A stretch of 64,000 nt of DNA. Source: Parasalinivibrio latis (lineage in GTDB: Bacteria; Pseudomonadota; Gammaproteobacteria; Enterobacterales; Vibrionaceae). Every line of letters begins with the position of its first letter. The first letter of the stretch is position 1. The notes under the pieces were generated by a model, which made no database searches, was not told the DNA's origin, and saw only the letters and a program-made list of their open reading frames with translations. A program made the position numbers and the translations under genes. The stretch lies in the NCBI RefSeq assembly GCF_036825535.1, contig NZ_CP098812.1:1984001-2048000 (forward strand), written 5' to 3'. Positions 1 through 7,956 of the stretch are shown in pieces.

Positions 1-1
1 T

Positions 2-2098
2 AAAAAAACTGAGCTCGAATATGATGCCCTTGGCAACATCACTGGCCTGACCAACAACGCAGGAGAAAAAACCAGCCTCACCTATAACGCTCTTCGCCAG
101 CCTCTGACCGTCACTGACCCATCCGGAGCAACCACCACATATACCCGGGATGCTGCTGGTAAGCTAACCGCAGTAACAGACCCGGCGGGAAATACCACCA
201 GCTTCACCTACGACACATATGGCCGCCTTAGCACCCGAACAACTGCAGACGGAAAACAGACGGCCTATACCTACCGCACAGACAATCTGATTTCCAGTGT
301 GACCCGTCCTGATGGTACGCAGGAAAATTACACCTATGACAATGCCAAACGACTGACTCAACGCAGCCTGGCCGGTGTAACAACTACCTTTTCTTACAAC
401 TCCAATCATGAAGTCACACAGGCGGCTGGTGTAAGCAGTGTTGTTTCCTTCGAATACGACAACGTAGGACGCCTGACGGCAGAAACGCAAAGCTCCACCG
501 GTGTACGTTTTGACTATACGTACAACAAGGAAGGTGAACGCACCGGAACCCATTTCCTCGGCAAATCCCTCAGTTATGACTGGGGGTTACAGGGGATGGT
601 TTCGCGCATCACCGCACCGGAAGGTGATTTCAGCTTCACCCACGATAGTGTCAGCCGCCGCACTGCGCTGGATGGCCCGGGAACGGATGTAAGCTACACC
701 TACAACAGTGCCAACCAGCTGACACAACAGGCATTTACCGGTGATTTCAGTGGCCAGTTCGATTATGCCTATGACGCCAACGGGCTGATAACCGGCATCA
801 ACGATGGCGGAAACAATGACACCTATGCCTACAACGCAGATGGATTCCTGACCGGAGCAGCAATCAATGGCCAGAACTTCACCTATCAATATGATTCAGC
901 GGGTAACCGAATTGGCAACGGTGAACAGTACAACGATGACAACCTGCTAACCGAAGACAACAACCACACCTTTACCTATGACGGTCGCGGTAACCTTACC
1001 CGCAAGCAAGACAAAGCGACCGGGGCGAAAACCGAGTTTACCTGGAACGGTGCCAACCAGCTGATCACTGTAAAACGTTTTATTGATGGCATCGCCACTG
1101 CACCTTACGAAACGGTTAACTACACCTACGATCCTCTTGGCCGCCGGTTAAGCCGCAGCGACGGTACCACAACTGAAAAATATGCCTATGACGGATATGA
1201 CCGCGTAGCAACACTCGATCAATCCAATACTGTCGTCACTACTGTCACCTTCGGGCCACAAATCGATGAACCGCTGGCCTACACACAGGCAAACGGAGAC
1301 AGCTACTACCTGCACCGCAGTCAACAAGGCTCGGTCATTGGTGCTACCAGTAACGGTTCGCTGGCAGCAGAATACGACTATTCACCCTATGGCGAATCGC
1401 TAAACACACCGGCTGATATTGGTAACCCGTTCCGCTACGCCTCCCGGGAATATGAGTCTGACGATCTATACCACTACCGGGCACGTTATTACGACCCGAC
1501 CCTTGGCCGTTTTATCAGCCAGGACCCACTGGGGATTGCAGGCGATCTCAACCTTTACCGTTATGCCGGAAATAACCCGGTTCATATCCGGGATCCGCAA
1601 GGTGAAGCTGTCTGGTTTGCTATACCGATAATCTGGGGGGCTGTCGAAGTCGGCCTCTCTATTTATGATGCCTATGACACCGCTGACACTATCTTCGACC
1701 CATGTAAAACAGCGGGAGAGAAATGGCTGGCTGGCGGGTTGTTTGTTGCAGGCGCCTTACTTCCGGGTGGTGGCTATTCTGTTGCAGATGACATCATCAC
1801 CAGTAAGCCGGTGAAAGAAGGGATTTACGAATTTGTCGACAAAACCGGTAAGAAGTACGTCGGTCAGTCCAACGATATCCCCCGTCGCCTCAAAGAGCAC
1901 GTAAAAAGCGGCAAGCTGGATCCAAATACCCGGGTTGACGTCAAATCCATGCCCGGCAGTTCGAAGACCCAGCGTGAAGTCGCCGAACACAAGCGGATTC
2001 AGGAAATCACTGGTGGTGTGCCAGCACGGCAGTCTGATAAAGTATCCAATAAGAAAGACCCTATCGGTCCTAACCGACAACATCTATTGGATGACTGA
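2..2098 (+). CDS. RHS/YD-repeat toxin, 3' part, with C-terminal GIY-YIG nuclease-like tip (5' end outside window)
   Basis: The reading frame is open from base 2, so the gene starts upstream of the window; 698 codons are visible. Repeated YD motifs (YDALGN, YDNVGR, YTYDPLGRR, YDSAGNR) run to about residue 460, followed by the RHS core end RYYDPTLGRFISQDP and a YRYAGNNP...DPQG boundary where RHS proteins normally cleave off the variable tip. After it come a hydrophobic Gly/Ala segment and, in the last about 92 residues, GIYEF...KYVGQS...RRLKEH with a downstream EHKRIQE helix, the layout of a GIY-YIG endonuclease. RHS proteins encapsulate a toxic tip delivered by type VI secretion or related routes. 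The gene 3 bp downstream is the likely immunity partner. RHS identity is certain; nuclease activity is inferred from the motifs. Confidence 0.9.
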   Translation, partial: KKTELEYDALGNITGLTNNAGEKTSLTYNALRQPLTVTDPSGATTTYTRDAAGKLTAVTDPAGNTTSFTYDTYGRLSTRTTADGKQTAYTYRTDNLISSVTRPDGTQENYTYDNAKRLTQRSLAGVTTTFSYNSNHEVTQAAGVSSVVSFEYDNVGRLTAETQSSTGVRFDYTYNKEGERTGTHFLGKSLSYDWGLQGMVSRITAPEGDFSFTHDSVSRRTALDGPGTDVSYTYNSANQLTQQAFTGDFSGQFDYAYDANGLITGINDGGNNDTYAYNADGFLTGAAINGQNFTYQYDSAGNRIGNGEQYNDDNLLTEDNNHTFTYDGRGNLTRKQDKATGAKTEFTWNGANQLITVKRFIDGIATAPYETVNYTYDPLGRRLSRSDGTTTEKYAYDGYDRVATLDQSNTVVTTVTFGPQIDEPLAYTQANGDSYYLHRSQQGSVIGATSNGSLAAEYDYSPYGESLNTPADIGNPFRYASREYESDDLYHYRARYYDPTLGRFISQDPLGIAGDLNLYRYAGNNPVHIRDPQGEAVWFAIPIIWGAVEVGLSIYDAYDTADTIFDPCKTAGEKWLAGGLFVAGALLPGGGYSVADDIITSKPVKEGIYEFVDKTGKKYVGQSNDIPRRLKEHVKSGKLDPNTRVDVKSMPGSSKTQREVAEHKRIQEITGGVPARQSDKVSNKKDPIGPNRQHLLDD

Positions 2099-2101
2099 TT
2101 A

Positions 2102-2980
2102 ATGTTTGGATTCGGCAACACACCTAAAGGTGCCAAAATCATGGACCACGAGCAGATAGATGCCCGGGTCCTGATTTTGGAGGGCGCATGGAAACCTGAT
2201 TACCGGGAACTCTTTACCAAAGGCAAGGTAAACGGGGTCAGACTCAGCCGCTCTATGGGCTGGAAAGCTGAAGGCTTGGGCTTTCTGGCCGAACTTGAAA
2301 ACCTCATCTCGGTAGAAATTTACCATGCCGATGTGAAGGATCTTTCTGTCCTTTCAGATTTAAAAGATCTCCGGTATATCGGGCTCGAATGCGCATACCG
2401 TAAATTCAACTTTTCTGTTTTCCAAAATCTGGAAGGCTTTGCCGCAAACTGGCGAAACGGCTGTGACAGTGCACTTTCCACCGCCTTTCTTCGGTATATT
2501 AACCTCAATGGATACCCTGCAACGGATTTACTACCCTTCCAGTCACTTTCCAGCCTGTCTAGGCTGTCACTTCAATCACGCAAACTGGAAACACTCAACG
2601 GTGCGGAACACCTTCCGAACCTGAAACAACTGGATCTGGCGTACTGCACTTCCCTTAGCGATATTTCAGCCCTGAAAAATCATCCATCCCTTTCCACTAT
2701 GTCGCTGACAGCTTGCAAAAAAGTGTCTGATTACTCGGCTCTTGGCAGTTGTAAGAACCTGACCCGAATCTGTGCAGAAAATGAAAGTGCTTCGCTGGAT
2801 TCCATTCAGTTTGTTGAGTCACTAACAGAGCTGGAATGGCTATTGCTGATTGGCATGAAAGTGGCAGACGGAAATCTGCACCCACTTTTGAGTCTTAAAA
2901 AGCTTAACAACCTCGCACTTCCTTCGCACAAACACTACTCTCCAAGCCGTGACGAAATACGTGCTCAGCTAGGGTTATAA
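2102..2980 (+). CDS. Leucine-rich-repeat protein, candidate immunity protein for the RHS tip
   Basis: A 292-residue soluble protein with no signal peptide. From about residue 70 onward it contains irregular leucine-rich repeats (for example LSVLSDLKDLRYIGL, LPNLKQLDLAYC, LTELEWLLLIGM), typical of a curved LRR scaffold. The ATG lies 3 bp after the stop of the RHS gene, so the two are probably co-translated. A small gene directly after an RHS variable tip is normally its cognate immunity gene. I do not recognise a named immunity family, and LRR proteins also serve other roles. A toxin-binding function is therefore inferred from position only. Confidence 0.7.
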   Translation: MFGFGNTPKGAKIMDHEQIDARVLILEGAWKPDYRELFTKGKVNGVRLSRSMGWKAEGLGFLAELENLISVEIYHADVKDLSVLSDLKDLRYIGLECAYRKFNFSVFQNLEGFAANWRNGCDSALSTAFLRYINLNGYPATDLLPFQSLSSLSRLSLQSRKLETLNGAEHLPNLKQLDLAYCTSLSDISALKNHPSLSTMSLTACKKVSDYSALGSCKNLTRICAENESASLDSIQFVESLTELEWLLLIGMKVADGNLHPLLSLKKLNNLALPSHKHYSPSRDEIRAQLGL

Positions 2981-3176
2981 CTTTTCAGGAGCGAGGAAAA
3001 AACCGAAACGCCAATCCTCCATATTCCCCAAACACACTCATAAATTCCTGTTTATGAGACATTATCTTACTTTTGATTCTTGAATGCCTCATATGAGAGA
3101 CTATTTTTAATTTAGGGGTTCTTTGCTGCACATATAGATACACACTTTCAAATAACCAGCAGTACGGTTAGGGGAA

Positions 3177-4262
3177 ATGACGAAAACAGACAATGCATTC
3201 AAAAATCACGAAGCAACAACCCAGGAAAAGTTAGTCAACTTTATCCTTACGTTAGGAAGTGCCTATGCGGTGCTGGTGATGATTATAACCACCGTAAGGG
3301 CTACTGAATTCGGCTTTGATCTCGTGTACTTTGTTGATTTACTTACAGTAGTAGCTGTATGTGCTGTAGCTGTTTGCAGGCATCGTATAAAAACCCGCCC
3401 CAAAGCGTACCTTGTCATTTTTATTATCTGCACTAACTTTTTTACCAATTTTGTAGCTTCAGGACCCATGGCGGGTTCAACGGTACTGTTTCCACTCAGT
3501 ATCTTTGTCGTTGCCATGATTTTTAAAAAACGCACTACCGTCCGCTTTATTAAGTTCGTGGCTGTCAGTATTTCTTTGTTGGCATATGTGTTCAGCCAAC
3601 ATTTATTGACCACAACAAACAGCTTGGACACGCTCATCCGCAGTGAAACACATTGGCTTGTCTATGTATTTTGTATGATCATGTTTTTCGTTGTGACCGG
3701 TTATGCTCTCCATACGTACCGCGAAGAACACCGGATTCTGATCGACAAATTGCAGCGCCAACAGGAAATGATTGAGTGGCAGGCCAACCATGACAACCTC
3801 ACCGGCCTGCCAAATTATGAACTTGCCCAAAGATACTTTGATCAAGTTCAGCAAAGTGACTACGTCAAAGCGACGGTATTGTTTATTGATCTGGACGGAT
3901 TTAAAAAAGTGAACGATACCTATGGCCACGACACCGGTGATCACTGTCTAAAAGTGGTAGCCCGTCGAATGCGCCGCCACCTGCCTGAGACGGATTTGGT
4001 TTGCCGTGTGGGCGGTGATGAATTTCTGATTGTTCTCAACCATGTAAACAATGAGATTCATATAGACCGTATTGTTGACCGTATCCTGGATGCCCTCAAT
4101 GACCCTATTACCCACGATGAACACAGCTTTCATATCGGAGCGAGTATCGGTATTGCAGTGGTACCCAATTATAAAATCACCCTGGACCACATCAGGACAA
4201 TTGCCGACCAGGCTATGTATGACGCAAAACGGCAAGGGAAAAACCAGGCTGTTTATGCATGA
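3177..4262 (+). CDS. Membrane-bound GGDEF diguanylate cyclase
   Basis: A 361-residue protein with about six hydrophobic helices in residues 20-180, a short coiled linker (residues 185-205), and a GGDEF domain. The active-site signature RVGGDEF is intact, with upstream FIDLDGFKKVNDTYGHDTGD for Mg/GTP binding. It should make c-di-GMP from two GTP at the inner membrane. The position of the product-inhibition RxxD site reads PETD, so the I-site appears absent. The start is preceded by an AGGGGAA ribosome-binding site. It converges with the EAL gene only 14 bp downstream on the other strand. The membrane sensor domain is not a family I can name. Confidence 0.88.
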   Translation: MTKTDNAFKNHEATTQEKLVNFILTLGSAYAVLVMIITTVRATEFGFDLVYFVDLLTVVAVCAVAVCRHRIKTRPKAYLVIFIICTNFFTNFVASGPMAGSTVLFPLSIFVVAMIFKKRTTVRFIKFVAVSISLLAYVFSQHLLTTTNSLDTLIRSETHWLVYVFCMIMFFVVTGYALHTYREEHRILIDKLQRQQEMIEWQANHDNLTGLPNYELAQRYFDQVQQSDYVKATVLFIDLDGFKKVNDTYGHDTGDHCLKVVARRMRRHLPETDLVCRVGGDEFLIVLNHVNNEIHIDRIVDRILDALNDPITHDEHSFHIGASIGIAVVPNYKITLDHIRTIADQAMYDAKRQGKNQAVYA

Positions 4263-4276
4263 TACATACATGCTAC

Positions 4277-6376
4277 TTACTCTGCCGTGTGATGGGGTCT
4301 TTCATTTTCACGCATATCTATTCCATAGTTTGTTATCAAGTCTTCAGGTGAAATCGACGAGCTAAAGTACCACCCCTGGATGGTAATACACCTTCTTTTG
4401 GGTATTACCTGCATTTCCTCCTCGGTCTCCACTCCCTCTATCACAACAGATAACCCTAGTTGTTCAGCAAAATTCAGCAAGCTCATCAAAACTTGTTTGC
4501 CCTTTTTATTCTGAAGCCCCTTAACAAAACTACGGTCTATTTTAATTGCATCCACATCGTAACTACTCAAATATCCCAGCGCAGAATAACCAGTACCGAA
4601 GTCATCAATCGCAATTTTTATTCCTTTATCATGGATACGGCCCAGTACTTCGTGGATACGTGTCCCCTGTTTGAGCATTGTATTCTCAGTGATCTCAAAG
4701 CTAATCCGGTCATCGCAGGCTTTTACTAGAGCTTCGATTTTCGACATGAATTCATCATCCAGCAAAGTCTCAGGTGAGATGTTGACACTGACGTTTGTGC
4801 GGTAACCACTTTGTTCCCACATAAACATGTCAGACACAACTTGCCTCGCAACCCAAAGATCCAAATCTTTCATTAGTCCACCACTCTCCAACCACGGCAT
4901 AAACTGCCCGGGCAGTTCAACTGCACCCTTTGCACTCTTGGCCCTTACTAACGCCTCGCAACCCACCATACGACCATCCTCACGGCTAATCTGTGGTTGG
5001 TATTCGATAAAAAATTCCTTCGAACTCATTGCCTCTAATGCATCCTCTAGAACAACCTGAGCCTTACGTGTTGCGGCGGCCTGCTGAACGGGGTCTTCAC
5101 AAAGTGCATCAGCTTTCTCTTTACAGCGTGCATAGGTTGTATCTAATGCTTCAATATCTATAGTTTTGTCACTCAGTTGGTCATCCAAGTCTTTTACCGC
5201 GGGTGCATAAATAACAGCACCTATAAGAACATTAAAGAGTTGGAGCCCAACGCTGCAAAAATCGCCTTCTGTGGCCATCAGTGCGTTGAAAAACACCGGG
5301 CTAACAAAAGGAACTGCAACGCTGGGAATAGAAACCAAGCCAGCATCAATCGCCAACATACTGGTCAATACATTTACCATTGGCGCTAGAAGAAACGGAA
5401 CAAACAATCGCGGATTTAAGATAATTGGTAATCCAAAAAGTAAGATTTCATTAATGTTGATTAAACCGAAAGGTATTGCTGCGATTGTGATAACACGCAG
5501 TGATTTACTTTTTGTAAAGACCAAGCAAGCCAGAATCAACGACAGTGTTGCCCCACTTCCACCGATAAATACAAACGAACCCATAAACGCAAGGTTCATC
5601 GGAAACAATTCACCATCACCTGCTACAAAATTTGCTGATGGAATCGTCATTGCTTCCCTTAGTACCTCTACAAGCGGTAAAAGGGCGAAATAGCCATGTA
5701 CACCAAAAAACCACATGACAGAATTTAGTGCGGAGAATGCCAATCCAAATTGGTATGGCTCATTGTCGAAATTCACTAAAATTGGTTCAAAGTGTACAAA
5801 ACATGATATTAAAGTGATTATACCTGTACTGATTACAATGAAGGGTATAACAGTTAACAGAGAAGGCAGAATGAGATTCAACGACTCTTTGAGGGTGTTC
5901 CCTGCACGATCATAGCCAAAATCTTTAATCCAGTTTATTTTGTTAAAAAAATAGAGTATTGGAACAGAGTAAAGGGGGGTGAAGATAGCGAGCACAATTG
6001 AGACAGCGTCTGAAATTTCATCACTCGGAGACAATGGAAAATAAATTGAAAGTAACGCAATTGATATGATGGCTGTCGGTGGACGTGGTAAACTATAATG
6101 TAAAGCCAACATGTAAGAAATAGAAGAGGTCAAAAGAAATGGAAACATTGACATCAAGTTATCATTAAGTGTAAATAGAATATTCGACCACTCATGATCC
6201 CCGTAGTAGAACATATCAATCATCGAACTAGCGAACAAAAGCATCGATGAAAAAACCAAGCACGGTAAGACCCAGAGCATACCTTCGCGTGTTGCTCGAA
6301 GCGATAGAGTCAGATGAAACTTAATATTTTTTCGCCATCTTTCATATAATGAAAAATTCCCAATACCTGACGTCAT
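4277..6376 (-). CDS. PTS EIIC-like membrane domain fused to EAL phosphodiesterase
   Basis: A 699-residue protein. About residues 20-415 resemble a PTS EIIC sugar permease domain (roughly ten hydrophobic helices, ending near VLIGAVIYAPAVKDLD), followed by a helical linker and an EAL domain from about residue 445. EAL catalytic elements are all visible: GCEALVRA, SVNIS, FEITENTML, IDDFGTGYS, IKIDRSFV and VIEGVETEE, so it should hydrolyse c-di-GMP. No EIIA or EIIB domain is present in it or beside it, so the permease part more likely senses a sugar than phosphorylates one. The ATG at 6376 is preceded by GTG at 6379; GAGG lies 8-11 nt upstream and either may be used. Confidence 0.87.
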   Translation of the reverse strand: MTSGIGNFSLYERWRKNIKFHLTLSLRATREGMLWVLPCLVFSSMLLFASSMIDMFYYGDHEWSNILFTLNDNLMSMFPFLLTSSISYMLALHYSLPRPPTAIISIALLSIYFPLSPSDEISDAVSIVLAIFTPLYSVPILYFFNKINWIKDFGYDRAGNTLKESLNLILPSLLTVIPFIVISTGIITLISCFVHFEPILVNFDNEPYQFGLAFSALNSVMWFFGVHGYFALLPLVEVLREAMTIPSANFVAGDGELFPMNLAFMGSFVFIGGSGATLSLILACLVFTKSKSLRVITIAAIPFGLININEILLFGLPIILNPRLFVPFLLAPMVNVLTSMLAIDAGLVSIPSVAVPFVSPVFFNALMATEGDFCSVGLQLFNVLIGAVIYAPAVKDLDDQLSDKTIDIEALDTTYARCKEKADALCEDPVQQAAATRKAQVVLEDALEAMSSKEFFIEYQPQISREDGRMVGCEALVRAKSAKGAVELPGQFMPWLESGGLMKDLDLWVARQVVSDMFMWEQSGYRTNVSVNISPETLLDDEFMSKIEALVKACDDRISFEITENTMLKQGTRIHEVLGRIHDKGIKIAIDDFGTGYSALGYLSSYDVDAIKIDRSFVKGLQNKKGKQVLMSLLNFAEQLGLSVVIEGVETEEEMQVIPKRRCITIQGWYFSSSISPEDLITNYGIDMRENERPHHTAE

Positions 6377-6464
6377 CACTGCAAGTACCTCGTGTTATAT
6401 CAATTTTATAATTAAATGCTGACCTTACGTCATCGCATCATATCAATCCCAAAAGCAATTCGAA

Positions 6465-6490
6465 TAAAAAAACCGACGCTCATACGCCGG
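6465..6490 (-). terminator. Rho-independent terminator upstream of the EIIC-EAL gene
   Basis: On the minus strand CCGGCG, a 6-nt loop and CGTCGG (one G-U pair) are followed by seven T. It sits about 90 bp upstream of the EAL start, so it ends a transcript coming from 6.5-6.8 kb rather than the gene itself. Stem 6473-6478 with 6485-6490. Confidence 0.65.
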
Positions 6491-6506
6491 CCGAACACCA
6501 TTGATA

Positions 6507-6593
6507 TCAGTAGTTAAACTGCTCAAAACATTGTAAGTAATTTAAGTTCAGTACTTCGACAAACTCAAACTGACCCATGTCGCCGAACTCATA
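6507..6593 (-). pseudogene. 28-codon C-terminal remnant of an unknown protein
   Basis: In the frame ending with TGA at 6509-6507 the minus strand reads 28 codons of protein-like sequence (MGQFEFVEVLNLNYLQCF within it), preceded by an in-frame stop and followed 17 bp later by a strong terminator. That layout (coding tail, then terminator) is what a gene remnant would leave. I do not recognise the protein; the segment may instead be part of a dispersed intergenic repeat. Confidence 0.3.
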
Positions 6594-6811
6594 TCAATAA
6601 TAATCCATTAATTGTGGAAAGTACAAAATCTTACATAAAATATATCAATTAGATCATGGTTTTGTGGATTATATCATAATCAATAAATCACCAAATAAAC
6701 TGAATGTTCATTCTGGCACTTAATATGCATCATATATTCACAGAAAGCCAGTCACTTTATTATTCTCACTTTCAATACATTATCATATTTGAGATTTTCT
6801 TTAACGGCCTC

Positions 6812-6839
6812 AAAAAAAACCTTGTTGAATAACAAGGTT
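6812..6839 (-). terminator. Rho-independent terminator of the CSS-EAL/GGDEF operon
   Basis: On the minus strand a perfect 9-bp stem AACCTTGTT/AACAAGGTT with a 4-nt loop is followed by a run of eight T. It lies about 50 bp after the GGDEF stop codon and should end the two-gene operon. Confidence 0.85.
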
Positions 6840-6887
6840 TAATTCCTACAAATGTAGAAATGGTAATCCAAGCATATGGATAATAAT

Positions 6888-7931
6888 TTATTTTGATTTC
6901 CTTTTATTTTCATACATTGATTGGTCAGCCTTTTTTATGATTTCATAATAGTTTGGAAATTCATATGGGCCAACCTGCTCCACTCCTACACTAAAAGTTA
7001 CACCATCTAATGATTTTTTGATCTCACTTTGGAGTCGTTCAGCATATATTTTTATAGCATCATCTCTTGTACAATTAGGCAGAAATACACAAAACTCGTC
7101 TCCCCCGCACCTAAAACATGCGTCCTCAGCTCTGGATATTGCCTTTATTGATATTCCGAATTGACTAAGAACTTCATTACCATAGCAGTGACCATAATTA
7201 TCGTTAATTTTTTTAAAACTATTAATATCTATATAAACACATGATAATGGTTCGTTCCTCCTTTTTGCTGCCTCGACCATTGTTTTTAGTGTTTCCATCA
7301 TATACCGTACATTAAATAATCCAGTGGTTGGGTCTTGACCGACAAGTTTACGGCTTTCCTTAATCTTCGTTTCCAACTTAGAAATGTAAATAGACATTTC
7401 TCTATTTATATCTTTTTCTTTATCAACCACTTCATCTATAAACACGTCTAGAATCAGGTATGAATCGAACATGATTATTTTATCTAGTGATCTAACCAGC
7501 ATGTACAAGTCACCACTTTCCAAATCAGTATGTATATTGTGTAGAATGGAGTGTTTAAGGATATTTATCATGCACAGTATCGTATCCACTGAAGCACCGA
7601 TATTTCTGTACCAGCGTCCTATTTCTATCCTTTTCCTTATATATTCATCATCGTATTTCCCTGATACTAACTGATCAATATAGTCACTCATCATAACGCT
7701 AAATACCTGATTTTTAATTATTTTTTCCAACTCACTTAAAAATGGCTCACTTTTTAAACATTCTTTAACTATAAGCTCAACTATAGGAGTCAGTTTTGAT
7801 TTAATAATGTCTTGGTGAGCAGATAAAATAAAAACATCCTGCTCTTCAAAACCAACAATGTACTTTCTTCGAAAAACTTCTTCTTGGTTCAAACAAAATA
7901 AACATGTTTCATTGTCGTGGTAATCGTCCAT
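6888..7931 (-). CDS. Globin-coupled-sensor-like GGDEF diguanylate cyclase with Tyr at the proximal His position
   Basis: 347 residues from an ATG preceded by GAGGGG; an upstream ATG at 7964 lacks a ribosome-binding site. Residues about 35-175 align with the all-helical sensor globin of DosC-type cyclases: FLSELEK matches FLS.., and RIEIGRWYRNIG matches the helix that normally carries the haem-binding histidine (pattern VHARIG). Here that histidine is Tyr108. A short coiled coil leads to a GGDEF domain with FRCGGDEF and an intact RAED inhibition site. It should synthesise c-di-GMP. It is the second gene of an operon with the CSS-EAL gene, 25 bp downstream of its stop. Globin assignment is by pattern only. 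Confidence 0.85.
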   Translation of the reverse strand: MDDYHDNETCLFCLNQEEVFRRKYIVGFEEQDVFILSAHQDIIKSKLTPIVELIVKECLKSEPFLSELEKIIKNQVFSVMMSDYIDQLVSGKYDDEYIRKRIEIGRWYRNIGASVDTILCMINILKHSILHNIHTDLESGDLYMLVRSLDKIIMFDSYLILDVFIDEVVDKEKDINREMSIYISKLETKIKESRKLVGQDPTTGLFNVRYMMETLKTMVEAAKRRNEPLSCVYIDINSFKKINDNYGHCYGNEVLSQFGISIKAISRAEDACFRCGGDEFCVFLPNCTRDDAIKIYAERLQSEIKKSLDGVTFSVGVEQVGPYEFPNYYEIIKKADQSMYENKRKSK

Positions 7932-7956
7932 AATCCCCTCATTTATTAATGGGTAG

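Larger units (their letters stand above)
6380..6811. other. AT-rich intergenic region between the EAL and GGDEF genes
   Basis: No full gene is evident. Apart from the short remnant and its terminator, the stretch 6594-6811 is AT-rich and unstructured to the eye. I looked for a GEMM-type c-di-GMP aptamer on both strands and did not recognise one. Confidence 0.5.

Noticed and set aside
164..553. Minus-strand frame inside the RHS gene, and similar long frames opposite malP, glgB, lamB and others
   Set aside because: They are antisense shadows of well-supported genes, with no ribosome-binding sites or family resemblance.
6380..6887. c-di-GMP (GEMM) riboswitch upstream of the EAL gene
   Set aside because: No GEMM core or tetraloop-receptor pattern could be recognised on either strand.
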